This document shows, piece after piece, positions 33,908 to 43,862 of a stretch of DNA of 64,000 nucleotides (the first letter of the stretch is position 1; the number at the start of each line of letters is the position of its first letter). This stretch comes from Saprospiraceae bacterium (GTDB taxonomy: Bacteria > Bacteroidota > Bacteroidia > Chitinophagales > Saprospiraceae). Where the stretch lies: the NCBI GenBank assembly GCA_016710235.1, contig JADJLG010000001.1:3089501-3153500 (forward strand), given 5' to 3'. The notes under the pieces are model-generated. The model did not search any database and was not told the origin of the DNA. It was given only the letters and a program-made list of their open reading frames with translations. Made by a program: the position numbers and the translations under genes.

Positions 33908-36253
33908 CTAACTATTTATTCTACCTTGTATTCTGTATTGAATTCTCAAACTAGTACTGATTGGTGCTTCTCTGAGCCCAGGACGAACTGAATATGTCTG
34001 ATTGGTGAGGTTGTGGACATTCAACTGTATCTCCCACTTTTTAAATACCTTGGAGCATCTAGCACCCAGGATGATATATCCTTTATCGTGTTTTTCATGA
34101 AATTCTTTGACTCCCTGGATTATAGCTCCGGTCTCAAACAAATAATCCACCGCCGGAACATCCGCCGAATAGAGTAAATCCATTCCCAGCGACCAGCTAT
34201 TGTATGTCAGTGTAATATCTCCTCTGGCAGTTTGTTTGGCTCTATACTTTAAGATATTGTATGAAGCACTACTTCCAATGACGTTTAACTGACCTCGAGT
34301 TGCAGTCGACCATTCGTTTATTGGTAACTGTCTGCCTGTGGTATCCCATTCCAGAAATTTTGGATTTATCCAGGTCATTCCTCCCAATATTGTACAAGTC
34401 AATGGTCCCAGCGGTCCTTGTGTCTGAAAGCTAAGCTCCTGGCCGGTAATCCTTGTATCTCCGACATTCTGAGACTGAAAAGAAAGTTGAAACTCCTCAA
34501 AGACCAAATTGAACTCCATCATATCTCTATACTCTTGCCAAAAAATGGAAGCATCAGCTACAGCTTTCCATGCACCAATCACAAAACCTTGCTTAAAACC
34601 GGCTTCTGCTGTTTGTCCCGTTTCTGAAGTAAGTTCAGGATTAGCTTTAATTTTCAATCCTCCTGCAGAAGTACTGATAAATTTTTCGGCAAGAGAAGGA
34701 AACCTGTAGGCTTGACCCCAGCTCGCTCTCAAATATCCTGCCTTATTGAGTTTGGCGTTGATACCAAAGCGAAATACAGGCTTGCTTTCAGAACTATGCG
34801 CATCAATGTTCTTGCCAGCAATCGAACTTGGGCCTTGAATTCCGAATCTTTCCCATCTCAAACCGGCGGATATGAGAATGTCCTTGAACATTCTCTTCTC
34901 GGCTTGCAAGAACATTGCTAAATTGGAAGTTTTAAAAATCGTATCACCATATAATGGCGCATCGACAAAGCTGCCCGCAGCGAAAATCCCTCCAACCATT
35001 TGCAAACCTATTGAATCCATTGTTTTAGAGCATTGATACTCCCCATAAACGTTTTGGCTTTTGTTCGATTGGTCATTGTCGTTCTGGTTTGTAATGGAAT
35101 ACCACCTCGATAATATCCTATGCCTGAACCCAGTCCGGGTAAAATAACTGATGCCGGGATCCACCGAAAATCTTAGTTTTTTGCTTGTACTATAGCTACC
35201 GACCTCCCCAACAAATGATCCCTCACCGTCCCAATAAAAATACGAAGTGCTCTCTCCTCGATTTGCGTTTAATCCGAGGGAACTTGTAAATCTGTCATTC
35301 CATCTTTTTTTTAGTGATAGATATGCTCTTGCATTTTCACTCGAGACCGACTCTAGAAAGGAATTTTTATCCGTCCAGGAAAGTGCCGCTGAAACATCAA
35401 TATCTCCATATTTTTGGAGGTGGGTGATCTGGTGCTGTTGCTCAAATGGTATGCTTTTATTGTTCCACCATTGATTCGATCCCCTTGGTGAATGATATAC
35501 CCGAACGTTCGTCTGCAGTGAAGTCACAGGATTGGATAGAGGAACTTGAGACCTGAAATGGATAATGCCATTCATTGCGGAAGACCCGTACAAAGCTGAA
35601 GAAGCTCCTTTTAGTATCTCAACCTGGCCTATTATTTCAACAGGGAGATCATCCCAATATGGCAAAGCTGCATCTGGTTGTAAAATGGGTAAATCATCCA
35701 TCAATAGCTGGACCCTGCTTCCGGCTCCATAACTATAACCTGCACCTCCTCTGATCACCGGTTGTCCATCAATGATTTGAACACCGGGAACACGCTCTAT
35801 CATATCCCTGACCGTGTTGGAGTTCCATTGGTCTCTTTGACGAGGTTTAAGGACATCTATACTTACTGTTGATTCTGCCAGAGGTTTTTCGAATTTTGAT
35901 CCGGTAATGACGGATGTTTGAAGTGTCAAACTTTCTTCTTCCAAATAAATTACCAAATCCTGAATGATTTGATTGCTCCATGAGATGCTTATCGTTTTGT
36001 ATCCCAAATAATTTGCATACAAGTCCTTGCCGGAATTGTCCATGGGAATTTCAAACCTTCCTTCGCGATTGGTAAAAACACCAGCTCCATCTTTATACGC
36101 TATAGCCACCCCTTCTAAGTTCTGGTTTGTATATTTATCCTTCACTACACCTCTGATTAGTTGTTGTGAAAACAAACTGAGGAGTCCGACAAAATGAAAA
36201 AAAAGCATTGCCAAACCGCACACTTTCAATTTATATGAAAACACTTTCTGCAT
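33908..36253 (-). CDS. TonB-dependent outer-membrane receptor
   Basis: 781 residues. A signal peptide (about 1-30) is followed by a carboxypeptidase-regulatory-like domain (about 33-110) opening RGVVKDKYTNQNLEGV. The plug domain (about 130-235) has ERVPGVQIIDGQPVIRGG and EILKGASSALYGSSAMNGII, and the rest is the 22-strand barrel with the TonB-receptor block WGQAYRFPSLAEKFIS. It imports a scarce ligand (siderophore, cobalamin, or sugar) using TonB energy. No SusD-like partner or binding-protein gene is adjacent, so it is not a Sus-type nutrient pair and the ligand is unknown. Confidence 0.93.
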   Translation of the reverse strand: MQKVFSYKLKVCGLAMLFFHFVGLLSLFSQQLIRGVVKDKYTNQNLEGVAIAYKDGAGVFTNREGRFEIPMDNSGKDLYANYLGYKTISISWSNQIIQDLVIYLEEESLTLQTSVITGSKFEKPLAESTVSIDVLKPRQRDQWNSNTVRDMIERVPGVQIIDGQPVIRGGAGYSYGAGSRVQLLMDDLPILQPDAALPYWDDLPVEIIGQVEILKGASSALYGSSAMNGIIHFRSQVPLSNPVTSLQTNVRVYHSPRGSNQWWNNKSIPFEQQHQITHLQKYGDIDVSAALSWTDKNSFLESVSSENARAYLSLKKRWNDRFTSSLGLNANRGESTSYFYWDGEGSFVGEVGSYSTSKKLRFSVDPGISYFTRTGFRHRILSRWYSITNQNDNDQSNKSQNVYGEYQCSKTMDSIGLQMVGGIFAAGSFVDAPLYGDTIFKTSNLAMFLQAEKRMFKDILISAGLRWERFGIQGPSSIAGKNIDAHSSESKPVFRFGINAKLNKAGYLRASWGQAYRFPSLAEKFISTSAGGLKIKANPELTSETGQTAEAGFKQGFVIGAWKAVADASIFWQEYRDMMEFNLVFEEFQLSFQSQNVGDTRITGQELSFQTQGPLGPLTCTILGGMTWINPKFLEWDTTGRQLPINEWSTATRGQLNVIGSSASYNILKYRAKQTARGDITLTYNSWSLGMDLLYSADVPAVDYLFETGAIIQGVKEFHEKHDKGYIILGARCSKVFKKWEIQLNVHNLTNQTYSVRPGLREAPISTSLRIQYRIQGRINS

Positions 36254-36322
36254 TTTAGAATCTTACTAATGCAATGTTATTCATTTTTTTTGGCAGAAGG
36301 CAAATAATCATTAATTTTAGGC

Positions 36323-37111
36323 ATGATTCATAGCTTAAAATTTCAAACTCTTATCTTTTTGGGAATTCTAATTTCCTCTTTCCTCCAATTGGCATATTCT
36401 CAAAGTTGCCAACCTGACAGCATTTATCGAGATTCATCGGCAGGAGTTTACCCAAAACCAATTACCCCTGCTAATCCGAACGGAGGGATAGACAAAATTG
36501 CATGTATTGGCAAACCTTATGAATTTGTATTTACTGTAAATATCCCTGACACACTGACAGTACCAGGAATTCCAACTTTATTGCATTTGAAATCAGCTAA
36601 AATAGACACCAGCGGAGCAATTTTAAATTTGCCTGAAGGCATCAGTTACAGTTGCAATCCACCAAATTGTGAATTTGCAAAGCAAACAACAGGTTGTATC
36701 ATTTTGCATGGCACTCCAAGCAACAATGCTATTCCAGGTATCTATAAACCGGAAATAACATTGACCATCAATACAACATTATTCCCCGTCACTGTAAAAT
36801 ATCCCGGACCCTATTTTCCAGGTGAGTATTTACTCACGTTACTGGATGCTCAATGTTTGAATTCTTCAAAAGATGTGGACAAGGAAGTCGCAAATTGGTA
36901 TCCAAATCCAGCTGATTCATATATAAAATATTCTGGAAAGGAAACTGTTTCAAATTTCAAGTTAATCAACAGCTCAGGTTGCACCATATTGCAAGTGCTT
37001 CAACCTGAAAGCGATGTTTATGTGGGTCATCTTCAGCCCGGCTTATATATTGCCCAATGGTCTCATGATGAGCAAATTCATCATCAGATCTTGGCTATCA
37101 ATATCAAATAA
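36323..37111 (+). CDS. Secreted protein of unknown function with T9SS type A sorting domain
   Basis: 262 residues. The signal peptide ends near LAYSQ (about residue 27). The middle region has an Ig-like feel (YEFVFTVNIPD, GIYKPEITLTINT) and two Cys pairs, resembling no named family. The last ~70 residues are a sorting domain: WYPNPADSYI, FKLINSSG, LQPGLYIAQW, then a beta strand to the end. It is divergent from the TonB receptor, with only 69 bp between them, so their promoters are close or overlap. Confidence 0.82.
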   Translation: MIHSLKFQTLIFLGILISSFLQLAYSQSCQPDSIYRDSSAGVYPKPITPANPNGGIDKIACIGKPYEFVFTVNIPDTLTVPGIPTLLHLKSAKIDTSGAILNLPEGISYSCNPPNCEFAKQTTGCIILHGTPSNNAIPGIYKPEITLTINTTLFPVTVKYPGPYFPGEYLLTLLDAQCLNSSKDVDKEVANWYPNPADSYIKYSGKETVSNFKLINSSGCTILQVLQPESDVYVGHLQPGLYIAQWSHDEQIHHQILAINIK

Positions 37112-37216
37112 AGCATTATTGAAGTTGGAATATTGAGATCAAATGCATAGTGGAGTTTAACATGCACCGTCCAAAATATATTTATTTAATTTCAATACTA
37201 AAGTGGTCAAAAGATT

Positions 37217-37702
37217 TTATTCCTCTTCGTACTCATCATAAAATACAGGATCAAGCATAGGCAAACCTACCCATTCATTTTCATCAACATTGACTGCCAT
37301 CATTCCTAAAATCCCTCCTGAAGCTTTAGCAACGTGTTCTGCAAGAGATAAATATGAGCTGTACATCTGTGCTGCAAGTCTCAATGGCAATTTAGCAATG
37401 ACTGCGTTGACTATACTTAAATATTTTGAAATTTGTTCGTTCCTTTTTTTTGTATCTTCAGGAAGTGAAGTAATCAAATCTTCTATTTTATTCTTGTAAT
37501 TTTTGTCTAACTCCTGATAAAACGGCTTGACTTCAAAATGATTTGAATAAGTTCTGATACCGATGATTTTTTCGGCAAACTTTTTCTCCTTTAGATCAAT
37601 TTTTCCGTCCGCACCTGCTATTAATACAACAATATTAGGTACAGCGTCAAGCAACATCTGATACTGCTCTTCATTAAGATTTCGAAATGCCACTGGAACC
37701 AT
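37217..37702 (-). CDS. TerB-like small cytoplasmic protein
   Basis: 161 residues, all-helical in appearance, with no signal peptide or membrane segment. LIAGADGKIDLKEKKFAEKIIGI (quoted with its neighbours at about residues 28-50) resembles the acidic first helices of TerB/DjlA-like domains, where an Asp-Gly-Asp-like loop may bind metal. The C-terminus is acidic (DEYEEE). I infer the family at moderate confidence. No ter operon is present, so a tellurite link is not supported. Confidence 0.68.
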   Translation of the reverse strand: MVPVAFRNLNEEQYQMLLDAVPNIVVLIAGADGKIDLKEKKFAEKIIGIRTYSNHFEVKPFYQELDKNYKNKIEDLITSLPEDTKKRNEQISKYLSIVNAVIAKLPLRLAAQMYSSYLSLAEHVAKASGGILGMMAVNVDENEWVGLPMLDPVFYDEYEEE

Positions 37703-37860
37703 AATTCAATTCTTATGCTCAAATGTAGCACAAAATCATAAAATGGATTCGCTTGAGAAAAATAAAATTAAAATTATAATTTTTTCACAAAATCAAATCT
37801 AATATGGAAACTAATAAAAACATTGGTTCTGGATTGAATATCAAATAATTGTAACTTGCA

Positions 37861-40518
37861 ATGTATTTTTGTAGACCAAATCCTAAGGAAGTGAAGAAGC
37901 AAAATGTATTGTTTGAGGTGCCTGCAATGACTCCTTTAATGGAGCAATACTATGCGATGAAAGCAAAGCATCCGGATGCAATACTGCTATATCGCGTGGG
38001 GGACTTTTATGAAACTTTTGGTGAAGATGCCCTCAAAACCTCAGCAGCATTGGGAATCGTACTGACAAAAAGAAATAATGGTGGCAATGATATAGAATTA
38101 GCAGGCTTCCCTTTTCATTCTCTAGACGCCTACTTACCCAAATTGGTTCGCGCTGGATATCGGGTTGCCATTTGTGAACAATTAGAAAAACCGAGCAAGG
38201 GTAAAAAAGTAGTTCAACGTGGAATCACAGACGTCATCACTCCCGGAGTAACCACAGATGACAAACTTCTGGACTTAAAAAAGAACAACTTTTTGTGCTC
38301 CATTGCATTTTCGAATGAGAACATTGGAATTTCTTTTGCTGATATTTCAACCGGAGAATTTTACATTGCAGAAGGTGACACTCCATATATACACAAATTA
38401 ATTCAGAGCTTTCAGCCATCAGAAATAATTCTTTCCAAATCGATAAAAGACAAATTTGAATCTACATTTGGGGACCAATACTATGTATATTCACTGGAAG
38501 ATTGGATATTTCAATTCAATTTTGGTCGGGAAAAATTACTGAAACATTTTCACGTTCAAACACTGAAAGGATTTGGTGTTGAATCCATGAATACAGGTCA
38601 GACTGCTGCCGGTGCTATCCTTTATTATTTAGAAAGTACTGAGAATAAAAATCCTGCACACCTTGCCCAGATCAGTAGATTGGCTTCGAACCAATTTATG
38701 TGGATGGACAGATTTACAATCAGAAATCTCGAACTGGTGGATGTCATCCATCCGGAAGGAACGGCGCTCATTCATGTACTGGACCAGACAAAGACTCCAA
38801 TGGGAAGCAGAATGTTGCGAAAATGGATTCTGATGCCATTAATACATCCCGACCAGATTTGCCAAAGATTAGATGCAGTAGATTTTATTATTAACCACAG
38901 CGAATTGGTGGAAGATGTCAACCAGCACCTGCAGTCCTTCGGAGACCTGGAAAGGTTGGTTTCTAAAATTCCTCTTAGAAGAATTAGCCCCAGAGAATTA
39001 TTACATATAAGGAACTGTCTGAGAAAAATCAGTCCAATTCGAAATACGATCCATCATACTAACAGTGAACTTTTAAAAAAAGTAGCATCGGGGTTGCAGG
39101 ATTGTACTGATCTTGAGCAATTGTTAGCTACACAACTCCAAGAAGAAGCGCCAAACACAATATCCAAGGGTGGAATTTTCAATCCGGAGGTTTCCGGCGA
39201 GTTGGACGAGCTACGTCACATGATGACAAATGGGAAAGATATGCTCCTGGATATCCAAAGAGAGGAATCTTTGAAAACCGGTATCGCTAATCTCAAAATT
39301 GGATTCAATTCTGTATTCGGTTACTTTCTGGAAGTAACAAATAAATACAAAAATCAAAATCTGGTACCTGCACATTGGATTCGGAAACAAACCATGGTAA
39401 ATGGGGAGCGCTATATCACTGAAGAACTCAAGAATCTTGAGGTAAAAATCCTAAGTGCTGAAGAGCGGAGCTTCACATTAGAAGAAGAACTCTACCAGAA
39501 ACTCCTGGATAACATTCAAGAGCACGTAAACACACTTCAAAATAACGCCAAGGCTATAGCTGAATTAGACTGTTTGATATCTTTTGCGCAGGTTGCAATA
39601 CGCAATCACTATTGCAAACCGGAGTTGGATGAGGGCATGTCACTTGACATCAAAGATGGGCGACATCCTGTAATCGAAAAGCAACTGCCACTAGGGGAAG
39701 ACTACATACCAAATGACATTTACTTAGATCCACAAGACCACCAAATTCTCATGATTACCGGCCCGAATATGTCCGGCAAATCTGCCATTCTTAGACAGAC
39801 AGCATTGATCTGTCTGATGGCTCAAATGGGGTCCTATGTACCGGCTACGCATGCCTGGATTGGTGTAATCGATCGAATATTTACAAGAGTTGGAGCGAGC
39901 GACAACTTGTCATCAGGTGAATCAACTTTTATGGTGGAAATGAATGAAACGGCATCCATCTTAAACAATTTATCGCCGAGATCTCTGGTACTCCTTGACG
40001 AGATCGGACGCGGGACAAGTACGTATGATGGAATTTCAATCGCTTGGGCAATTACAGAATATTTACACGAACAAACAGATAAAAAACCAAAAACACTGTT
40101 TGCTACACATTATCATGAATTAAATGAACTGGAAAAACATTTTCCTGGAATTAAGAATTATCACGTGACTACACAAGAAATTAACAACAAGGTATTGTTT
40201 CTCAGAAAATTGGTACAGGGCGGTAGCGAACATTCATTTGGTATTCATGTCGCTCAAATGGCAGGAATGCCTCAGTCTATCATTTCCAGAGCTCAATACA
40301 TTCTAAAAGAATTGGAAGCTGCAAGATCAAAAACAGAAGCTGGGAGTCATTTGCCCGGACCAGCAGAAACAAAGTTTGTACAGGTTTCATTGATTGACAG
40401 CAACAGCAGCCAGGAAAGTGAGATCATCGGACAAATTCAAAAAATTGATGTGCAGACGATGACTCCCATCGAATGTATGATGAAAATAGCCGAATGGAAG
40501 ACCAGACTTAAAGTTTAA
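37861..40518 (+). CDS. mutS: DNA mismatch repair protein MutS
   Basis: Recognises mismatches and small loops. The N-terminal mismatch-binding motif GDFYETFGEDA follows TPLMEQYYAMKAKHP. Walker A GPNMSGKS is at about residues 634-641, Walker B LLDEIGRGTSTYDG, and the ATPase/dimer block ATHYHELNEL. Length up to 885. The start is uncertain: the ATG at 37861 is used here, but TATTTTTG (TAnnTTTG) at 37864-37871 lies inside its first codons. A GTG at 37891 or the ATG at 37927, just before TPLMEQY, may be the real start. Confidence 0.97.
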   Translation: MYFCRPNPKEVKKQNVLFEVPAMTPLMEQYYAMKAKHPDAILLYRVGDFYETFGEDALKTSAALGIVLTKRNNGGNDIELAGFPFHSLDAYLPKLVRAGYRVAICEQLEKPSKGKKVVQRGITDVITPGVTTDDKLLDLKKNNFLCSIAFSNENIGISFADISTGEFYIAEGDTPYIHKLIQSFQPSEIILSKSIKDKFESTFGDQYYVYSLEDWIFQFNFGREKLLKHFHVQTLKGFGVESMNTGQTAAGAILYYLESTENKNPAHLAQISRLASNQFMWMDRFTIRNLELVDVIHPEGTALIHVLDQTKTPMGSRMLRKWILMPLIHPDQICQRLDAVDFIINHSELVEDVNQHLQSFGDLERLVSKIPLRRISPRELLHIRNCLRKISPIRNTIHHTNSELLKKVASGLQDCTDLEQLLATQLQEEAPNTISKGGIFNPEVSGELDELRHMMTNGKDMLLDIQREESLKTGIANLKIGFNSVFGYFLEVTNKYKNQNLVPAHWIRKQTMVNGERYITEELKNLEVKILSAEERSFTLEEELYQKLLDNIQEHVNTLQNNAKAIAELDCLISFAQVAIRNHYCKPELDEGMSLDIKDGRHPVIEKQLPLGEDYIPNDIYLDPQDHQILMITGPNMSGKSAILRQTALICLMAQMGSYVPATHAWIGVIDRIFTRVGASDNLSSGESTFMVEMNETASILNNLSPRSLVLLDEIGRGTSTYDGISIAWAITEYLHEQTDKKPKTLFATHYHELNELEKHFPGIKNYHVTTQEINNKVLFLRKLVQGGSEHSFGIHVAQMAGMPQSIISRAQYILKELEAARSKTEAGSHLPGPAETKFVQVSLIDSNSSQESEIIGQIQKIDVQTMTPIECMMKIAEWKTRLKV
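37864..37871 (+). promoter_or_regulatory. Possible -7 element at the mutS 5' end
   Basis: TATTTTTG fits TAnnTTTG. If real, transcription starts near 37877, downstream of the first ATG, and translation must begin at 37891 or 37927. No TTTG partner is seen at 17-21 nt. Confidence 0.3.
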
Positions 40519-40622
40519 GAAAATAATATTGAAACAAAATTGCCCTATGTGACATCCGATTATTATTAAATTCATATATAATGACATTTAATTGCCATCA
40601 TAAAACATCATTCTAATAATCC

Positions 40623-41738
40623 TCAAAGCTTCTCATAATCATTATTAATTCTTTGCATTATTTTACCATTCCCTGCAACTAAAACAGCAGTGGGAAAAAA
40701 ATAACAATTAAGACCCTTACAGAAAGAACGATTCTTATCCAACATGAACTTGCCAACAAATTCTTCAATTTCCAAACTGAATTTTAAATTTGCATTGTAA
40801 TCAGGCAGATGATATTCACGATTATCCTTATTCAAGATCACTTTTATTGAGATGAATTTGATTTTTGAATTGGCCACATTCAACATTCTTTCCAAACTAA
40901 CGATTTTACTTAAATTTTTCAGACAAGGAGAACACCATGACCCCCAAAAATAAAGAACGTAAAGTTCCGTTTGTAAATTTCCAAATTTCTTTATCTTCTC
41001 CATCAAAACATCATTCACATAGTATCCAATTTTATGCCCGAACAATTTTAATGAATCCGGATATAAAAAAAGACATATGGTTCTATTTGAAAGATCCAGC
41101 GAATCAAAATAATATGCTTTGTTCTGAACGATAAATGGCTCAGATAATTCATAAGCCACTGTATCCACTAAATTATGAATGATAAATTTTTTAAACACAG
41201 CATCATATCGTAATTTATATCTATCAATTTGAGTTGAAGTTAAACTGAAGTTGGCAAGAGGAACAATATTAACACTATGATTCTTCTTTGATAGCCGATT
41301 TACTTTGATCAAAAATTTTATGCTATCATTCTCAATCAGATTATTTCCACAAGCAATATTCAAAATATGCTGCTTATTAAATTCAAAGGAAACTTTATTA
41401 TAAATACTAGCTTGAAATTTAAAAATCGAATCATTAATTATCTCTACATCAAATAAATCTGTTTTGAATTTGTTTTTTGAAATTTTGAAATGAATGATCC
41501 CCTCATTTAATGTAGAAGATAACTTTGAAAATGCACTGATATCCACATCAAAATAAATAGAAGCTAAACTTAAATTTCCTGATTTGGGAACTACTTTATT
41601 CCCAATTATTGGATTAATATCATGATCAATTTCAAGAGGGATTTTTTCAATACACTGAGAACTTAAAATGTTACTCACTTTCAAAAATATAATCCAGAAA
41701 ACTCCGAAATATCGTAACTTATTAAAAGTAAATATCAT
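40623..41738 (-). CDS. Secreted thioredoxin-fold protein (TlpA/AhpC-TSA-like C-terminus)
   Basis: 371 residues. The N-terminal hydrophobic segment (about 8-27) reads as a signal peptide. The first ~230 residues are beta-rich with no family I know. The C-terminal ~120 residues are thioredoxin-like, with YFWGSWCSPCLKNL giving a CxxC of the TlpA/ResA kind and a late cis-Pro candidate in YFFPTAVL. It is likely a periplasmic thiol-disulfide or cytochrome-maturation type protein. Base composition is visibly richer in A and T than its neighbours, and it stands alone next to the tRNA-Arg gene, so acquisition by transfer is possible but not shown. Confidence 0.72.
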   Translation of the reverse strand: MIFTFNKLRYFGVFWIIFLKVSNILSSQCIEKIPLEIDHDINPIIGNKVVPKSGNLSLASIYFDVDISAFSKLSSTLNEGIIHFKISKNKFKTDLFDVEIINDSIFKFQASIYNKVSFEFNKQHILNIACGNNLIENDSIKFLIKVNRLSKKNHSVNIVPLANFSLTSTQIDRYKLRYDAVFKKFIIHNLVDTVAYELSEPFIVQNKAYYFDSLDLSNRTICLFLYPDSLKLFGHKIGYYVNDVLMEKIKKFGNLQTELYVLYFWGSWCSPCLKNLSKIVSLERMLNVANSKIKFISIKVILNKDNREYHLPDYNANLKFSLEIEEFVGKFMLDKNRSFCKGLNCYFFPTAVLVAGNGKIMQRINNDYEKL

Positions 41739-41844
41739 TTCTCGAAGGTGCTCAGGTAATGAATATTTAAGTCATTCAACAATAATATTCTCCCGTTATA
41801 AAAACACAAATTATACTAACTTTATAATAAGGGAGCAAAAAAAG

Positions 41845-41918
41845 TGATTCCGTCAGGATTCGAACCTGAGACCCTCTGCTTAGAAGGCAGATGCTCTATC
41901 CAGCTGAGCTACGGAACC
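41845..41918 (-). tRNA. tRNA-Arg (anticodon UCU)
   Basis: On the minus strand, GGTTCCG pairs with CGGAATC to give a 7-bp acceptor stem (one G-T pair) with discriminator A. The D-arm is GCTCAGCTGGATAGAGC. The anticodon arm TCTGC-CTTCTAA-GCAGA has anticodon TCT, reading AGA. The T-arm contains the GTTCGAATC loop sequence. 74 nt; CCA is not encoded. A run of T follows the 3' end. Confidence 0.97.
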
Positions 41919-42013
41919 CACTCAATGTTCAAAGCAAAAGTGAAAATTTCTTATGCTTAGTCCTTTTAGCTTAAAAAGGAGGGCAAATTTAATACCTTTC
42001 TCTAATGTACGGT

Positions 42014-42021
42014 TATTTTTG
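42014..42021 (+). promoter_or_regulatory. Possible -7 element for ung
   Basis: TATTTTTG (TAnnTTTG) lies 21 nt before the ung ATG. No TTTG partner upstream. Confidence 0.35.
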
Positions 42022-42042
42022 TCGGGATAAATTGTAATAAAA

Positions 42043-42714
42043 ATGGTAGTCCGTATTGAAAGCAGTTGGAAAGAACTACTCGGTCCTGAATTTGAAAAAG
42101 AGTATTTTAGGGAACTAATCCGATTCCTCCGAGATGCAAAGACAAAGGGCAAAGTAATCTATCCTCCCGGAAAATGGATATTTAGGGCATTTGACTCAGT
42201 GCCGGTGGAAAGTGTAAGAGTGGTCATTCTTGGTCAAGATCCATATCATGGTCCAGGTGAGGCCATGGGTTACTGCTTTTCAGTCCCCAGAGGTATCAAA
42301 ATCCCTCCTTCATTGAATAATATATATGCAGAGCTGAATCAAGAATTTGGATATCCCAAACCTGATCATGGCGATTTGAGCGAGTGGGCAAAACAAGGCG
42401 TACTTCTACTCAATGCCTCGCTGACAGTCGAACACAAAGAAGCCAACTCCCACAAATCGATTGGATGGCATGCCTTTACTGATGCGGTAATCCAGAAACT
42501 CAGCGAACAACCAAATCATATTATTTTTATGCTTTGGGGTAACTTCGCCCGTTCCAAAAAGGAACTCATAAATTCTAGCAAACACCTCATTCTGGAAAGC
42601 GCCCATCCCTCTCCTTTGGCCGGCGGCAAATTTATGGGCAATCGGCATTTTATCCTTGCCAATGAGTACTTGAGAAAAAACAATTTGCCAGAAATAAATT
42701 GGCAAATTTTCTAA
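42043..42714 (+). CDS. ung: Uracil-DNA glycosylase (family 1)
   Basis: Excises uracil from DNA to start base-excision repair. The water-activating motif GQDPYHG (Asp66) is followed by the uracil-pocket block FSVPRGIKIPPSLNNIY, the LLNASLTVE strand and the leucine loop HPSPLAGG. 223 residues, standard. It is a single gene, convergent with selD. Confidence 0.97.
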   Translation: MVVRIESSWKELLGPEFEKEYFRELIRFLRDAKTKGKVIYPPGKWIFRAFDSVPVESVRVVILGQDPYHGPGEAMGYCFSVPRGIKIPPSLNNIYAELNQEFGYPKPDHGDLSEWAKQGVLLLNASLTVEHKEANSHKSIGWHAFTDAVIQKLSEQPNHIIFMLWGNFARSKKELINSSKHLILESAHPSPLAGGKFMGNRHFILANEYLRKNNLPEINWQIF

Positions 42715-42812
42715 TCTTCAATATCTCGATCGCACCAATCAAAATTTAAATTGATCTTAAAAATCAGTACAACCAATCTTATAAAGAAGCAATAATGAGG
42801 AATTATTGAAAA

Positions 42813-43862
42813 TCAATTTCGTATGATTAAGAATACATCCTCATTCGATAAGTGATTTTCCAGTTCCCCAATCAGAAAATATTCGTTTTGAAAATCTTTG
42901 CAAATTTTTTCAAATTCGTCCTGGGAGTCCTTACTGACAGCGACCAATAGTCCTCCACTCGTCTGAGGATCTGCTATAATATTATAGTCTTCACTTATGT
43001 TTTCAAATCTGATACGGTACCCGTAGCTTTTCCAGTTGCGATTGGTTCCTCCAGGAACTGCTTTTTGACTCACGTAATCTTTCACAGCATCGTCAAGCAA
43101 TGGTATTGCCTGGTCGTAAACCACTGCAGTAACACCTGATGCCGTACACATTTCTAAAAGATGACCGGCCAATCCGAATCCTGTAACATCGGTCATCGCA
43201 TGCACTCCTGAGCATTTTCCAAATTTTTCTCCTATGCTGTTTAACTTCAACATAGAATCCAATGCCAGTGTCTGATGTTGGGGTTTTAACAATGACTTTT
43301 TCTCGGCCGTTGTGAGAATCCCCACTCCTAGTTTCTTGGTTAGATAGAGCAAATCACCCGGCTTGGCGCCGCGATTCATTTTGATATTTTCTATATCAAT
43401 TTTACCGGTAACAGCCAATCCAAAAATGGGCTCAGGAGCATCGATGCTATGACCTCCGGCTAGTGGAATTCCCGCCAAATGACACACTGATCTTGCGCCT
43501 TCAAGTACTTGAGCCGCGACATGTACAGGTAGCTTTTCTATAGGCCATGCTAAGATTCCAATTGCCATCAAAGGCTTTCCCCCCATTGCGTAAACATCAC
43601 TGATGGCATTGACGGACGCCACTCTGCCAAAATCAAATGCATCATCCACTATAGGCATAAAAAAATCCGTGGTACTGATGATGGCTGTACCATCTCCATT
43701 ATCAAACACTGCTGCGTCATCTTTAAACTCATATCCAACTAATAAATTCTTGAAACTTTCTCTCTTGATTGAGCTTTGTAAAATCTCATCCAAAACTGCA
43801 GGTGAAATTTTACAACCACAGCCAGCTCCATGGCTATATTGAGTCAATCTAATTTTTTCCAT
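42813..43862 (-). CDS. selD: Selenide, water dikinase
   Basis: Makes selenophosphate from selenide and ATP. The N-terminal active site SHGAGCGCK has Cys17 and Lys18, so this is a Cys form, not a selenoprotein; there is no in-frame TGA. The ATP-binding block has NGDGTAIISTTDFFMPIVDD, and the C-terminal lobe has TDVTGFGLAGHLLEM and ADPQTSGGLL. 349 residues. The start overlaps the mnmH end by 14 bp. With mnmH as its partner and no selA, selB or selC here, the product most likely feeds tRNA 2-selenouridine. Confidence 0.97.
   Translation of the reverse strand: MEKIRLTQYSHGAGCGCKISPAVLDEILQSSIKRESFKNLLVGYEFKDDAAVFDNGDGTAIISTTDFFMPIVDDAFDFGRVASVNAISDVYAMGGKPLMAIGILAWPIEKLPVHVAAQVLEGARSVCHLAGIPLAGGHSIDAPEPIFGLAVTGKIDIENIKMNRGAKPGDLLYLTKKLGVGILTTAEKKSLLKPQHQTLALDSMLKLNSIGEKFGKCSGVHAMTDVTGFGLAGHLLEMCTASGVTAVVYDQAIPLLDDAVKDYVSQKAVPGGTNRNWKSYGYRIRFENISEDYNIIADPQTSGGLLVAVSKDSQDEFEKICKDFQNEYFLIGELENHLSNEDVFLIIRN

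Noticed and set aside
33908..36253. SusC/SusD polysaccharide utilisation locus
   Set aside because: At 781 residues the receptor is shorter than SusC, and no SusD-like lipoprotein or glycoside hydrolase is adjacent.
37217..37702. Tellurite-resistance cluster
   Set aside because: Only one TerB-like protein is present, with no terC, terD or terZ neighbours.
42743..42765. Partial palindrome ATCAA...TTGAT between ung and selD
   Set aside because: Short, AT-only arms without a T-run of useful length; not enough to call a terminator or operator.
42813..43862. SelD as a selenoprotein
   Set aside because: The active-site residue is encoded as Cys, and no in-frame TGA is present.
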